Positions 21,858 through 29,753 of a stretch of 64,000 bases of DNA are shown one piece after another. The first letter of the stretch is position 1. Each line of letters opens with the position of its first letter. Source of the stretch: Solimonas_A sp052035235 (lineage in GTDB: Bacteria; Pseudomonadota; Gammaproteobacteria; Nevskiales; Nevskiaceae); NCBI GenBank assembly GCA_052035235.1, contig JBPOHT010000045.1:30135-94134 (forward strand), in the 5' to 3' direction. The notes beneath the pieces were generated by a model. That model had not been told where the DNA came from. It made no database searches and saw only the letters and a program-made list of their open reading frames with translations. The translations under genes and the position numbers were made by a program.

Positions 21858-23051
21858 ATGAGCATCAAGCAGGAAATCACCACCGGCAGCGTGCCGGTGA
21901 AGATCTGGACCGAGGACGTCGACGAGGCCTCGCGCAAGCAGCTGGCCAACATCGCCGGCCTGCCCTTCGTGCACCATCACGTGGCCGCGATGCCCGACGT
22001 GCACCTGGGTATCGGCGCTACCGTGGGCTCGGTGATCGCCACGCGCCAGGCCATCGTGCCGGCGGCCGTGGGCGTGGACATCGGCTGTGGCATGGCCGCG
22101 GTGCGTACCACGCTGACCGCCGAGGACCTGGACGAGAAGCGTCTCAACAACGTCTTCCGCCAGATCAGCCGCGACGTGCCGGTGGGCCGTGACCAGCACC
22201 GCGCGGATCGCGCCCCGGCGGAGGCGGCCAAGGCTTTCGAGCCGGGCCTGGACGCGATCCTGGAGAAGCACCCCAAGCTGGAGAACCGCCGCGACCCGAA
22301 CGGCTGGGTCTGCCAGCTGGGCAGCCTGGGCGGCGGCAACCACTTCATCGAGCTGTGCCTGGACGAGGCCGGCCGCGTGTGGGTGATGCTGCACTCCGGT
22401 AGCCGCGGTGTCGGCAACCGTATCGGCACCTACTTCATCGAGCGGGCCCGCGAGAAGGCGCTGCGCATGGACCGCCAGCTGCCGGACCTGGACCTCGCCT
22501 GGCTCGACGAGGGTTCGCCGGACTTCGAGGACTACGTCGAGGCCGTGGGCTGGGCGCAGGACTACGCCCGCATGAACCGCGAGGTCATGCTGGGCCTGGT
22601 GCTGGCGGCCATGCGCCGCCACCTGCGTCCGTTCGAGACCGTGGCGGAGGCGGTGAACTGCCACCACAACTACGTCTCGCGCGAGCATCACTACGAGGCC
22701 GACGTCTGGGTGACCCGCAAGGGCGCGATCCGCGCTGGCGAGGGTCAACTGGGCATCATCCCCGGCAGCATGGGGGCCAAGAGCTTCATCGTGCGTGGCA
22801 AGGGCAACCCGGAGAGCTTCGAGTCCTGCTCGCACGGCGCCGGTCGCCGCATGAGCCGTACCCAGGCGCAGAAGAAGTACACCGCCTCGGACCTCGTGCA
22901 GCAGACCGAGGGCGTGGTCTGCCGCAAGGATGCCGGCGTGGTCGACGAGATCCCGTCGGCCTACAAGGACATCGACGAGGTGATGGCCAACCAGACGGAT
23001 CTGGTGGAAGTGGTGCACACGCTGAAGCAGGTGATGTGTGTGAAGGGCTGA
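21858..23051 (+). CDS. rtcB: RNA-splicing ligase RtcB
   Basis: A 397-residue Mn- and GTP-dependent ligase that joins 2',3'-cyclic phosphate or 3'-phosphate RNA ends to 5'-OH ends, healing tRNAs cut by ribonuclease toxins. Metal ligands are Asp74 and Cys77 (VGVDIGCGM), His162 (GGGNHFIEL), His179 (LHSGSRG) and His270 (NCHHNY). The guanylylated His is His326 in SHGAGRRMSR. Length matches E. coli RtcB (408). The ATG at 21858 is chosen by homology to MSIKQ-type starts and has AGGAACAAC upstream. No rtcA cyclase or rtcR activator is in the window. The gene ends with its own terminator. Confidence 0.96.
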   Translation: MSIKQEITTGSVPVKIWTEDVDEASRKQLANIAGLPFVHHHVAAMPDVHLGIGATVGSVIATRQAIVPAAVGVDIGCGMAAVRTTLTAEDLDEKRLNNVFRQISRDVPVGRDQHRADRAPAEAAKAFEPGLDAILEKHPKLENRRDPNGWVCQLGSLGGGNHFIELCLDEAGRVWVMLHSGSRGVGNRIGTYFIERAREKALRMDRQLPDLDLAWLDEGSPDFEDYVEAVGWAQDYARMNREVMLGLVLAAMRRHLRPFETVAEAVNCHHNYVSREHHYEADVWVTRKGAIRAGEGQLGIIPGSMGAKSFIVRGKGNPESFESCSHGAGRRMSRTQAQKKYTASDLVQQTEGVVCRKDAGVVDEIPSAYKDIDEVMANQTDLVEVVHTLKQVMCVKG

Positions 23052-23057
23052 ACGGAG

Positions 23058-23088
23058 AAGGCGCTGCGAAAGCAGCGCCTTTTCTTTT
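23058..23088 (+). terminator. intrinsic terminator after rtcB
   Basis: GGCGCTGC (23060-23067), a GAAA tetraloop and GCAGCGCC (23072-23079), then TTTTCTTTT. It starts seven bases after the rtcB stop. Confidence 0.9.
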
Positions 23089-23119
23089 GTTGCTCGCGGA
23101 GAACACCGTACCGTTCACC

Positions 23120-23152
23120 CCGAGTAGCCCCGCGAAGCGTGGCGTATCGAGG
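23120..23152 (+). repeat. family C repeat, left copy flanking the GIY-YIG gene
   Basis: CCGAGTAGCCCCGCGAAGCG continues to TATCGAGG, 33 bp. Its exact inverse is at 23491-23523 and a diverged direct copy is at 49756-49798. GTTCA precedes each copy. Confidence 0.85.
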
Positions 23153-23182
23153 GGCCACCCCAGGCCCGCTAGAATCCCCGGC

Positions 23183-23485
23183 ATGACCTTCTGGCTTTAT
23201 ATTCTCCAATGCGGAGATGATTCGTATTACACCGGCCATACGGACAACCTGGAGTTGCGCATGGCGCAACATGAACAGGGCACCTTCCAGGGCTACACCG
23301 AAACGCGCAAGCCTCTGAAACTGGTCTACTCGCAGGAACTTCCGAGCCGAGAGGAAGCCTTGGCTGCAGAAATGCAGGTGAAGCGATGGAGTCGGGCGAA
23401 AAAAGAGGCTCTGATTCGTGGTGACTTCGCGGAGCTCAAGATCGCCTCCAGAAAGAAATTCCGGAAAATCGATCCACCGTTCTGA
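23183..23485 (+). CDS. GIY-YIG nuclease-domain protein
   Basis: A 100-residue single-domain GIY-YIG protein of the YhbQ/UPF0213-like group. The core is WLYILQCGDDSYYTGHTDNL (about 4-23), with the Tyr and the metal-associated Arg/Glu region REEALAAEMQVKRWSRAKK (about 56-74). The short basic C-terminus may bind DNA. The frame extends upstream, but the ATG at 23183 starts the domain exactly. It is flanked by a 33-bp perfect inverted repeat (23120-23152 and 23491-23523), so the gene and its repeats look like one unit. Nuclease function is inferred from the family only. Confidence 0.85.
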   Translation: MTFWLYILQCGDDSYYTGHTDNLELRMAQHEQGTFQGYTETRKPLKLVYSQELPSREEALAAEMQVKRWSRAKKEALIRGDFAELKIASRKKFRKIDPPF

Positions 23486-23490
23486 ACGTG

Positions 23491-23523
23491 CCTCGATACG
23501 CCACGCTTCGCGGGGCTACTCGG
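23491..23523 (-). repeat. family C repeat, right (inverted) copy
   Basis: An exact 33-bp inverse of 23120-23152, beginning CCTCGATACGCCACGC six bases after the GIY-YIG stop codon. GAAC follows at 23527-23530, extending the match imperfectly. Confidence 0.85.
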
Positions 23524-23612
23524 CATGAACGGGTCTTTGGATCTTCAAGCGAGTAATAAACCGCTCACCCGAGTGCCATTTAGCGGTGTACCGAGGGGCT
23601 AACCGCCCCGCG

Positions 23613-24038
23613 CTAAACCCCCATCCCACCCGCCGGCGTCCTCATCACCACCAGCCTTGAATCCTCCAGCGCCGCCGAGCGATGCACCGTCTCCGCCCGG
23701 TACTCCGGGTTGGAGATCATCTGCAAAAAGGCCTGCATGGACGGATACCGCACCAGCAACACCTCGTCCCAGCGCTCGTCCTCCGGCCCGATGAAGCGGC
23801 CGATGGCCTCGGCCAGGAATACCGGCTCGCCGCCGACATCACGCACGCGCTTCTGTGCCAGCACCGAATAGCGCCCATAGGCCTCGCGGCCGCTGCAGGG
23901 CGCGTGACCGGAACCTTCGGGATAGGTCGCCTGCTCGCGAAAGCGCAGCAGGTTCAGCATGGTTACCGGGGTGTCCATCGGGATGCCGGTGGCGATGCGC
24001 TTGATGTCGGAACCGGTGGGTTCGATCGTACGGGTCAT
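23613..24038 (-). CDS. DUF1330-like protein
   Basis: A 141-residue soluble protein with the ferredoxin-like dimeric alpha/beta-barrel pattern of DUF1330: VTMLNLLRFREQATYP (about 25-40), GREAYGRYSVLAQKRVRDVGG (about 49-69, split here as two conserved runs), LVRYPSMQAFLQMISNPEYR (about 93-112) and a final strand SRLVVMRTP. The motif pattern FP(S/D)xxAxxxxxxdpeY is clear. Function unknown. The ATG at 24038 has GGAGGC-like sequence after it rather than before, so the start is moderately certain. The longer upstream frame is rejected. Confidence 0.82.
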   Translation of the reverse strand: MTRTIEPTGSDIKRIATGIPMDTPVTMLNLLRFREQATYPEGSGHAPCSGREAYGRYSVLAQKRVRDVGGEPVFLAEAIGRFIGPEDERWDEVLLVRYPSMQAFLQMISNPEYRAETVHRSAALEDSRLVVMRTPAGGMGV

Positions 24039-24072
24039 GGAGGCAAGACTCCTGCTGAAAAGAGGGGGATAT

Positions 24073-24102
24073 GGAAAGGGCGGCCCGCAGGCCGCCCTTT
24101 CC
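24073..24102 (-). terminator. 13-bp stem-loop after the lipoprotein peptidase gene
   Basis: GGAAAGGGCGGCC (24073-24085) and GGCCGCCCTTTCC (24090-24102) with a CGCA loop. It is downstream of the minus-strand gene ending at 24125 and lacks a strong T tract. Confidence 0.65.
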
Positions 24103-24124
24103 GACACGTCAGAAGCAATGAATC

Positions 24125-25987
24125 TCAGACGCCCTGGCGCGTGATCTCGGAAGGAGACAGCAGCGGCAACTGCACCGTGCCTCCCACCGTCAGCGCCGGC
24201 ACCAGCAGGTCGCGCGACCAGGTCACCGGGAACTGCAGATGGAAGCCATAGACCAGCAGGGCCAGCTCATCACCTTCCGCCAGGCGCTCGGCGATGCCGG
24301 TCATCTCGCCCACATGCTCGCCGAAGCCGCGCACCGGCGTGAGCTGGTCATCCACCAGGTCCCAGCGCGTGCTGCCAGCCTTGCGGTGGCCGATGCCCAG
24401 GAACAGGATCGGATCGCAGGCGCCGATACCCACCGGCAGCGCACATTCGCCCAGGCCCAGGCCACCCAGGGCGGCGAGGTTCAGCGACATCGTCGGGATG
24501 CCGGCCAGCACGGCACCACCCGCCGGCACGGTGTACAGCGGCTGCGTCGCCAGCAGAGCCTCGCGGGCGCCATTGCCGAGCACCGCGCCAACCACACCCA
24601 GCGCCGAGTTGAACTGCGGGATCGAATCGTCGATGTCGAAGCTGGTGCCGCCGCGCCGCACAGAGCGCACGGTGATGGCATCGTCCGCGGCCAGGCTCAG
24701 GCAGATGTCGTTGCCGATGGGCATGACGGCATCCACCGCGCCACGCTTGCCCTGCAGCTTTTCTTCCAGCCAGGCGAACTGCATGTCATCCAGCACCAGC
24801 GAGCCGCAGCTGCGGGCGCTGCCGGCGTCCTGGAACCCAGGCAGCGTGAGTGCCGCGTAAAAGGGATCGAGCGCCGCCTCCAGGTTGCTGCCCGGGGGCA
24901 GCGGCACGGTGGACAGGCTCAGCGGCAGGATGTGACCGCTTTCGTGCGTGAGGAAGCGCACGTCGCCGCCGCGCGCCTTCAGGCACTCATAGTTCTCCAG
25001 GCCGTTGTTGAAGTTGAACAGCGTGTCGCGGAAGCCCTGGGTGATCAGCGCGTCGATCTTCGCGAAGGGGCGCGGCGCCACCTCCAGCGGGTCCGGCTGG
25101 GCCAGCAGGAAGCTCTGCGGGCCGGCCGGCTGGCCGTCGCAGAAGTAGGACACGCTGTGGTACTTGAAGAAGTTGACGCCGCTCTCGGAGAAGCTGTTGC
25201 TGACGACGGCGCCGGTCAGGATCTCGAAGATCGCGTTGTCCTGGCGGGTGCCGCCACGCTCCAGAATGCTGAGCAGGCTGTTCAACAGGGCCACCGGGTC
25301 CGGCGTGCCGCCGCCCAGCAGCGTGCCCAGCAAGGGCAGTTCCGGGGCCGAGGTCAGCAGCAGGCCCCAGCCGGACTTGACCACGTTGTTGGGATTCAGC
25401 GAGTAGACCAGGTCATGCGGGGTGATGTCCGGCGCGATCACGCGCAGGCGCTGCTGGGGGTCGGCTCCGGCCAGCAGGAACTGGTACATGCCGCCGTAGG
25501 ACCCGCCGTAGCTGCCCACCACCATGCGGCCGTCGCCGAAGCGGCGCAGGCCCTTCAGGTCCTCGGCCCAGTCGAGGATCGCGATCAGGTTCTGGCCCTC
25601 GAAGTCCGGCGACATCACGCGCACCTTGCCGCTGGATTCGCCGTTGCCGCGCTCGTCGATGGAGATGACGTAGTAGCCGGCATCGCGCAGGCGCTGCTGG
25701 AAGCCCGAGGGCTCGATGTTGCGGCTGCCGCCGTAGCCGTGGCCCTGCAACACCAGGGGGTAGGTCTTGCCGGCCTCCAGCTGCGTCGGCTCCATCACCT
25801 GGATCACCATGGTGTCGCCGGTTTTCTCCACCGGGACTTCCTGGCGGTAGACCTCGCCGGCACGGCTCTCGGTCACCGGGTTCGTGGTCAGGCCGCCACC
25901 GCTGGTCCCGCTGACCTCGTCGCTGGACCCGCAGGCCGTCAGCAACAGGCTCACCGCCCCGATCAGGGCTCCTCGCATCGCATTCAT
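24125..25987 (-). CDS. secreted lipoprotein S15/CocE-like alpha/beta hydrolase
   Basis: A 620-residue lipoprotein: MNAMRGALIGAVSLLLTACG ends in a lipobox (LTAC). The catalytic fold starts near residue 50. HGYGGSRNIEP resembles an oxyanion loop, and the nucleophile region is GSYGGSYGGMYQF (about 159-171), as in Xaa-Pro peptidases and cocaine-esterase-like enzymes. A candidate acid/His region is HESGHILPLS (about 350-359). The C-terminal about 200 residues form the jelly-roll seen in S15 enzymes, ending with LVYGFHLQFPVTWSRDLLVP. The ATG at 25987 has GAGGAGAGG upstream. It probably cleaves peptides or esters outside the cell. Substrate unknown. Confidence 0.75.
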   Translation of the reverse strand: MNAMRGALIGAVSLLLTACGSSDEVSGTSGGGLTTNPVTESRAGEVYRQEVPVEKTGDTMVIQVMEPTQLEAGKTYPLVLQGHGYGGSRNIEPSGFQQRLRDAGYYVISIDERGNGESSGKVRVMSPDFEGQNLIAILDWAEDLKGLRRFGDGRMVVGSYGGSYGGMYQFLLAGADPQQRLRVIAPDITPHDLVYSLNPNNVVKSGWGLLLTSAPELPLLGTLLGGGTPDPVALLNSLLSILERGGTRQDNAIFEILTGAVVSNSFSESGVNFFKYHSVSYFCDGQPAGPQSFLLAQPDPLEVAPRPFAKIDALITQGFRDTLFNFNNGLENYECLKARGGDVRFLTHESGHILPLSLSTVPLPPGSNLEAALDPFYAALTLPGFQDAGSARSCGSLVLDDMQFAWLEEKLQGKRGAVDAVMPIGNDICLSLAADDAITVRSVRRGGTSFDIDDSIPQFNSALGVVGAVLGNGAREALLATQPLYTVPAGGAVLAGIPTMSLNLAALGGLGLGECALPVGIGACDPILFLGIGHRKAGSTRWDLVDDQLTPVRGFGEHVGEMTGIAERLAEGDELALLVYGFHLQFPVTWSRDLLVPALTVGGTVQLPLLSPSEITRQGV

Positions 25988-26188
25988 CTGTCCTCTCCTC
26001 GGAGGGACGGCTGGGCCCGGGGGGCGGCCGTTCTGTTTGTGGATATCCGCTGATGGATATACGCGGCAGTCCAGGCCTTGTCCATGGCCGGATCGCATAT
26101 GGCCGGGAGGCGGGTATGGATTTCCCTGACCGGGGCCCGCCCCGGCGAGCCATAATCCGTCCGAATCCCCAGGCAAGGACGCGTTCGG

Positions 26189-27256
26189 ATGTACAAGTCG
26201 CTGAGAGCCCAGACCCTGCATTACTTCGCCCGCCCCCACGAGGGCATGCCGGCAGGCCCGGTGGACTCGCCGGCCGAATGGCGCGGCGCCGAGCTACGCG
26301 AGCGCAGCGACTGGCAGTACCGCCTGACCCCGGCCGACGTCGAGGAGTGCCGCGCGGCCGTGCGCCATGCCGAGGCTGGCGGCAAATCGATGGCGGCAAT
26401 GACGCGGGCGGACTTCCCCCTGCCCGGCCTGGCGGCACGCATCGATATCTGGCGCCACGACATCCGCCACGGCCGCGGCTTCGTGCTGCTGCGCGGCCTG
26501 CCGGTGGATCAGTGGACCGAGGCACAGAGCGCCCTGTTCTACTGGGGCTTCGGCCACCACCTCGGCCTGCCCGGCGCACAGAATCCGCAGGGTGACCTGC
26601 TGGGCCACGTGCGCGACCAGCGCACCGGCGGCGACATCCGCTACTACCGCACCAACAAGGCCCTGGCGCCGCACACCGACACCGCCGACGTGGTCGGCCT
26701 GCTGTGCCTGAAGACCGCGAAAAGCGGCGGCCTGTCGCGCATCGCCAGTTCCGTGGCGGTGTACAACGAGCTGCTGCGCCGCAAGCCGCACCTGGTAGCG
26801 CGACTGTTCGAGCCGATCTGGTTCGACACCAAGGGTGAAGGCGGCATCCCCGCCTACCCCATCGCCCCCTGCCGCTATGCCGGCGGTGAGCTGCGCAGCT
26901 TCTGGCAGAGCGACTACTACCGCAGCGTGGAGCACCTGCCCCACGTGCCGAAGCTGAGCGCGAGCGACCACGAACTGCTGGACGCCTACGACCAGATCGC
27001 CTCCGACCCGGATTTCTGCCTGGACATGGACCTGCAGCCGGGCGACATCCAGCTGATCTCCAACCACACGATCCTGCACGCCCGTACCGGCTTCGAGGAT
27101 TGGCCCGATCCCGACCAGCGCCGCCACCTGCTGCGCCTGTGGCTGACCCTGCCGGAGCCGCTGCCGCTGAAGCTGCAACTGCTGCGTGGCATCAGCTGGG
27201 CCCGCAATACGGCGACTGCCGCGCGGGAACTGCTGCGCGCCAAGCAAGCCGCCTGA
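26189..27256 (+). CDS. TauD/TfdA-like Fe(II)/2-oxoglutarate dioxygenase
   Basis: A 355-residue protein of the TauD/TfdA fold. The iron-binding facial triad is visible as HTDTADV (about 160-166, HxD) and a distal His in ISNHTILHART (about 291-301), followed by the 2-oxoglutarate-binding Arg in QRRHLLRLWLTL (about 310-321). GRGFVLLRGLP (about 93-103) and the FGHHLG segment also fit. It is a single gene with AGGCAAGGA upstream of ATG 26189, divergent from the lipoprotein peptidase. Substrate unknown; relatives act on taurine, phenoxyacids, carnitine precursors or amino acids. Confidence 0.87.
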   Translation: MYKSLRAQTLHYFARPHEGMPAGPVDSPAEWRGAELRERSDWQYRLTPADVEECRAAVRHAEAGGKSMAAMTRADFPLPGLAARIDIWRHDIRHGRGFVLLRGLPVDQWTEAQSALFYWGFGHHLGLPGAQNPQGDLLGHVRDQRTGGDIRYYRTNKALAPHTDTADVVGLLCLKTAKSGGLSRIASSVAVYNELLRRKPHLVARLFEPIWFDTKGEGGIPAYPIAPCRYAGGELRSFWQSDYYRSVEHLPHVPKLSASDHELLDAYDQIASDPDFCLDMDLQPGDIQLISNHTILHARTGFEDWPDPDQRRHLLRLWLTLPEPLPLKLQLLRGISWARNTATAARELLRAKQAA

Positions 27257-27299
27257 GGCGCCCTATACTGGCGCCCCCAAGAACCCCGAGAGCCGGCCC

Positions 27300-27782
27300 A
27301 TGCCCTCCTTCGACATCGTCTCCGAAGTCGACAAGCACGAACTGACCAACGCCCTGGACCAGGCGCGTCGCGACCTGGACAACCGCTTCGACCTGCGCGG
27401 CACCAATGCCCGCATCGAACAGGAGGAATTCGTCATCACCCTGTTCGCGTCCAATGACTTCCAGCTCAAGCAGTTGCTGGAAATCCTGCACAAGCGCCTC
27501 GCGGCCCGGCACATCGACCTGCGCAGCGTCGATGCCGGCAAGGTGGAAACCAACCTCGCCGAGGCGCGCCAGAAGATCACCATCAAGCAGGGCATCGAGC
27601 AGGCCCAGGCCAAGAAGATCGTCGCGAAGATCAAGGAGGCCAAGATGAAGGTCGACACCCAGATCACCGGCGACAAGTTGCGCGTGATCGGCAAGAAGCG
27701 CGACGACCTGCAGGCCACCATCGCCATGCTGCGCGCAGCCGATACCGAACTGCCGCTGCAGTTCGAGAATTTCCGGGAGTAA
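27300..27782 (+). CDS. yajQ: YajQ family cyclic-di-GMP-binding protein
   Basis: A 160-residue UPF0234/YajQ protein with two ferredoxin-like folds: MPSFDIVSEVDKHELTNALD at the start, RFDLRGTNARIEQ (about 29-41), and KIKEAKMKVDTQITGDKLRVIGKKRDDLQ in the second half, quoted here as KMKVDTQITGDKLRV. Xanthomonas XC_3703 (YajQ) binds cyclic-di-GMP and cooperates with a LysR regulator; E. coli YajQ binds nucleotides. Length is typical (about 160). The ATG at 27300 is 44 bp after the dioxygenase stop. A convergent stem-loop ends it. Confidence 0.94.
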   Translation: MPSFDIVSEVDKHELTNALDQARRDLDNRFDLRGTNARIEQEEFVITLFASNDFQLKQLLEILHKRLAARHIDLRSVDAGKVETNLAEARQKITIKQGIEQAQAKKIVAKIKEAKMKVDTQITGDKLRVIGKKRDDLQATIAMLRAADTELPLQFENFRE

Positions 27783-27785
27783 AGA

Positions 27786-27810
27786 TGCTGGCGCCGTGAC
27801 GGCGCCAGCA
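27786..27810. terminator. bidirectional stem-loop between yajQ and the hydrolase
   Basis: TGCTGGCGCCG (27786-27796) pairs with CGGCGCCAGCA (27800-27810) around a 3-base loop, between two convergent genes. Confidence 0.65.
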
Positions 27811-27817
27811 GGCTGGC

Positions 27818-28726
27818 CTACGCCGCCCGCGCCGCGTTGGCGCTGATCAGCTCCGCCCAACGCGGCATCAGAGGCAGCGCGAAGTCATGCCCCATGCCGG
27901 GGATCAGCTCCAGCTTGGCGCCGCGAATCAGCCGCGCGCTGCGCTGGCCGCAGGCCGGTCGCAGCAGCGGGTCCGACAGCCCGTGCACCACCTGCGTCGG
28001 CGCCACGATCCTCGGCAGCAGCGATTCGATGCTGCCGGTGGCGACGATGGCATGCACCTGCCGTGCATGGCCGGCGGGGCGGAAGGCGCGGTCATAGGCA
28101 CGGCCTACCAAACGCACGCGGTAATCCATCGGCGTCGGGTAGCCCGGGCTGCCCACGCGCCGCAGCATGGCGGTGGAGCGGCGGATCACGTCCTCGCGCG
28201 TTCGCGGACGCGGGCCGATACCGGCCATGCGCCACAACACGTCAAAACGCGCCGACGGCAGCCGCGGATCGTTGGTGCTGGACATGATCGAGGACAGGCT
28301 CAGCACGCGCTCCGGGTAACGGGCCGCGACGATCTGGCTGATCATGCCGCCCATCGACACGCCCACCAGGTGCGCCCGCGCGATGCCCAGCGCGTCGAGC
28401 AGGCCGACAGCGTCGTCGGCCATGTCATGAAGGCTGTAGTTGGCCTGCGCCGGCCGGCCGAAGCGGCTCATCAGCCAGTCGCGCGGCAGGTTGGCCGCGA
28501 TGCCGCGGTCGGCGTCGCCGGACAGGCCGGCATCGCGGTTGTCGAAACGGATCAGGCGGAAGCCACGCTGCACCAGGCGCTCGCAGAGCGCGTCCGGCCA
28601 ATGAATGAGCTGGCCACCGAGTCCCATGACCAGGAGCATCGGTTCGCCGTCCTGCGGCCCCGCTTGCTCCCAACTGAGTTGCAGGCCATTGACGCAGGCG
28701 CTGCCGGCGGACCAACACAGTTTCAT
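27818..28726 (-). CDS. alpha/beta hydrolase
   Basis: A 302-residue single-domain alpha/beta hydrolase. The oxyanion segment is LLVMGLGGQLIHWPD (about 31-45), RFDNRDAGLSG follows (about 60-70), the nucleophile elbow is GVSMGGMI (Ser about 124), the acid lies near HGLSDPLLRP (about 246-255) and the His is in GMGHDFALP (about 279-287). FDNRDxGxS and VSMGGM are typical of the aclacinomycin methylesterase/RdmC-like or DhaA-like group. The ATG at 28726 is chosen at the family start; the upstream frame lacks support. Cytoplasmic, substrate unknown. Confidence 0.83.
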   Translation of the reverse strand: MKLCWSAGSACVNGLQLSWEQAGPQDGEPMLLVMGLGGQLIHWPDALCERLVQRGFRLIRFDNRDAGLSGDADRGIAANLPRDWLMSRFGRPAQANYSLHDMADDAVGLLDALGIARAHLVGVSMGGMISQIVAARYPERVLSLSSIMSSTNDPRLPSARFDVLWRMAGIGPRPRTREDVIRRSTAMLRRVGSPGYPTPMDYRVRLVGRAYDRAFRPAGHARQVHAIVATGSIESLLPRIVAPTQVVHGLSDPLLRPACGQRSARLIRGAKLELIPGMGHDFALPLMPRWAELISANAARAA

Positions 28727-28834
28727 TGCAGTTATGTGTCCTTCCCATGAATTTTCGGGGAGGGGGACATTAACAAAACGCGGCCCGCGCAATATGACAA
28801 CCGACGAACGGTAGCCTGCAGGCCGCAAGCGCGA

Positions 28835-29740
28835 TCAGCGCAGGTTGGTGACGCCCGCCGACACGTGCCCGGTGGGGCCGACCAGCGCAGCTGATTCGCA
28901 ATGGCTGATCTGGTCGTCGAAGAAGAAATCCGGCCCGAATTCGCCCAGGAACGGGCCCTTCGACAATCCACCGAGGAACATCGCCTCGTCGATCTCGATG
29001 CCCCAGTCCATCAGCGTGCGGATCGCACGCTCGTGGGCCGGCGCACTGCGTGCCGTCACCAGCGCGGTGCGCAGGCGGATCGGCGCGGCGCTGGACGATG
29101 CTGCCTGCAAACGCTGCAGCGCTTCCAGCAGGGGCTTGAACGGACCGGCCGGCAATGGCCGGGCGACATGGGTGCGCTCATGGTCCTGGAAGGCGTCGAG
29201 CCCGTTGGACTGGAAGACGCGCTCGGCCTCGTCAGAGAACAGCACGGCGTCACCGTCGAAAGCGATGCGCAGTTCGTCTGGATGGCGGTCGGCATCGACT
29301 ACCGAGTGACTGAACACGCGCGCGGCGGGAAAACCGGCGTTGAGCGCCGCCGCCACATCCTCGTCGTGTGCCGACAGGAACAGCTTGGCGCCCAGCGGCT
29401 TGAGGTAATGCCAGGGCGGCTGCCCGCGGGTGAAGACGCCGCGCTCCAGCTCCAGGCCGGCCGCCTTGGCGGAACGGAACACGCGCAAGCCGGAGACCGG
29501 GTCGTTGCGCGACAGGATCACCACCTCCACGCGGTGCTGCCCGTCGCCGTTGAAGGCCAGCAGCTTGCGCACCAGAGGAAACGCCACGCCGGCGCGCGCC
29601 GGCTCGTCCAGGCGCTGCAGCTGCAGCCTGGTGTAGGCGGCGTCGCCCTGTTCGTCGAACAGACGGTTCTCTTCTTCGAAATCGAACAGCGCGCGAGAAG
29701 ACAGTGCCACCACCAGCTTGTTGTCGAGTGTTACGGGCAA
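28835..29740 (-). CDS. cytosolic 5'-nucleotidase (cN-I family)
   Basis: A 301-residue protein of the 5'-nucleotidase PF06189 group. KLVVALSSRALFDFEEEN (about 7-24) is the modified HAD nucleophile loop. VVILSRNDP (about 71-79) is motif II and FDGDAVLFSDEAERVF (about 159-174) is the Asp-rich motif. LGGLSKGPFLGEFGPDFFFDD (about 263-283, split) is the family signature. It probably dephosphorylates AMP/IMP in the cytosol. The best start is TTG 29740 with AGGAAT upstream, 13 bp after the kinase stop; the upstream frame runs inside the kinase gene. It is third in the operon PEGA protein-kinase-nucleotidase. Confidence 0.83.
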   Translation of the reverse strand: MPVTLDNKLVVALSSRALFDFEEENRLFDEQGDAAYTRLQLQRLDEPARAGVAFPLVRKLLAFNGDGQHRVEVVILSRNDPVSGLRVFRSAKAAGLELERGVFTRGQPPWHYLKPLGAKLFLSAHDEDVAAALNAGFPAARVFSHSVVDADRHPDELRIAFDGDAVLFSDEAERVFQSNGLDAFQDHERTHVARPLPAGPFKPLLEALQRLQAASSSAAPIRLRTALVTARSAPAHERAIRTLMDWGIEIDEAMFLGGLSKGPFLGEFGPDFFFDDQISHCESAALVGPTGHVSAGVTNLR

Positions 29741-29753
29741 GGCTCGGGAATTC

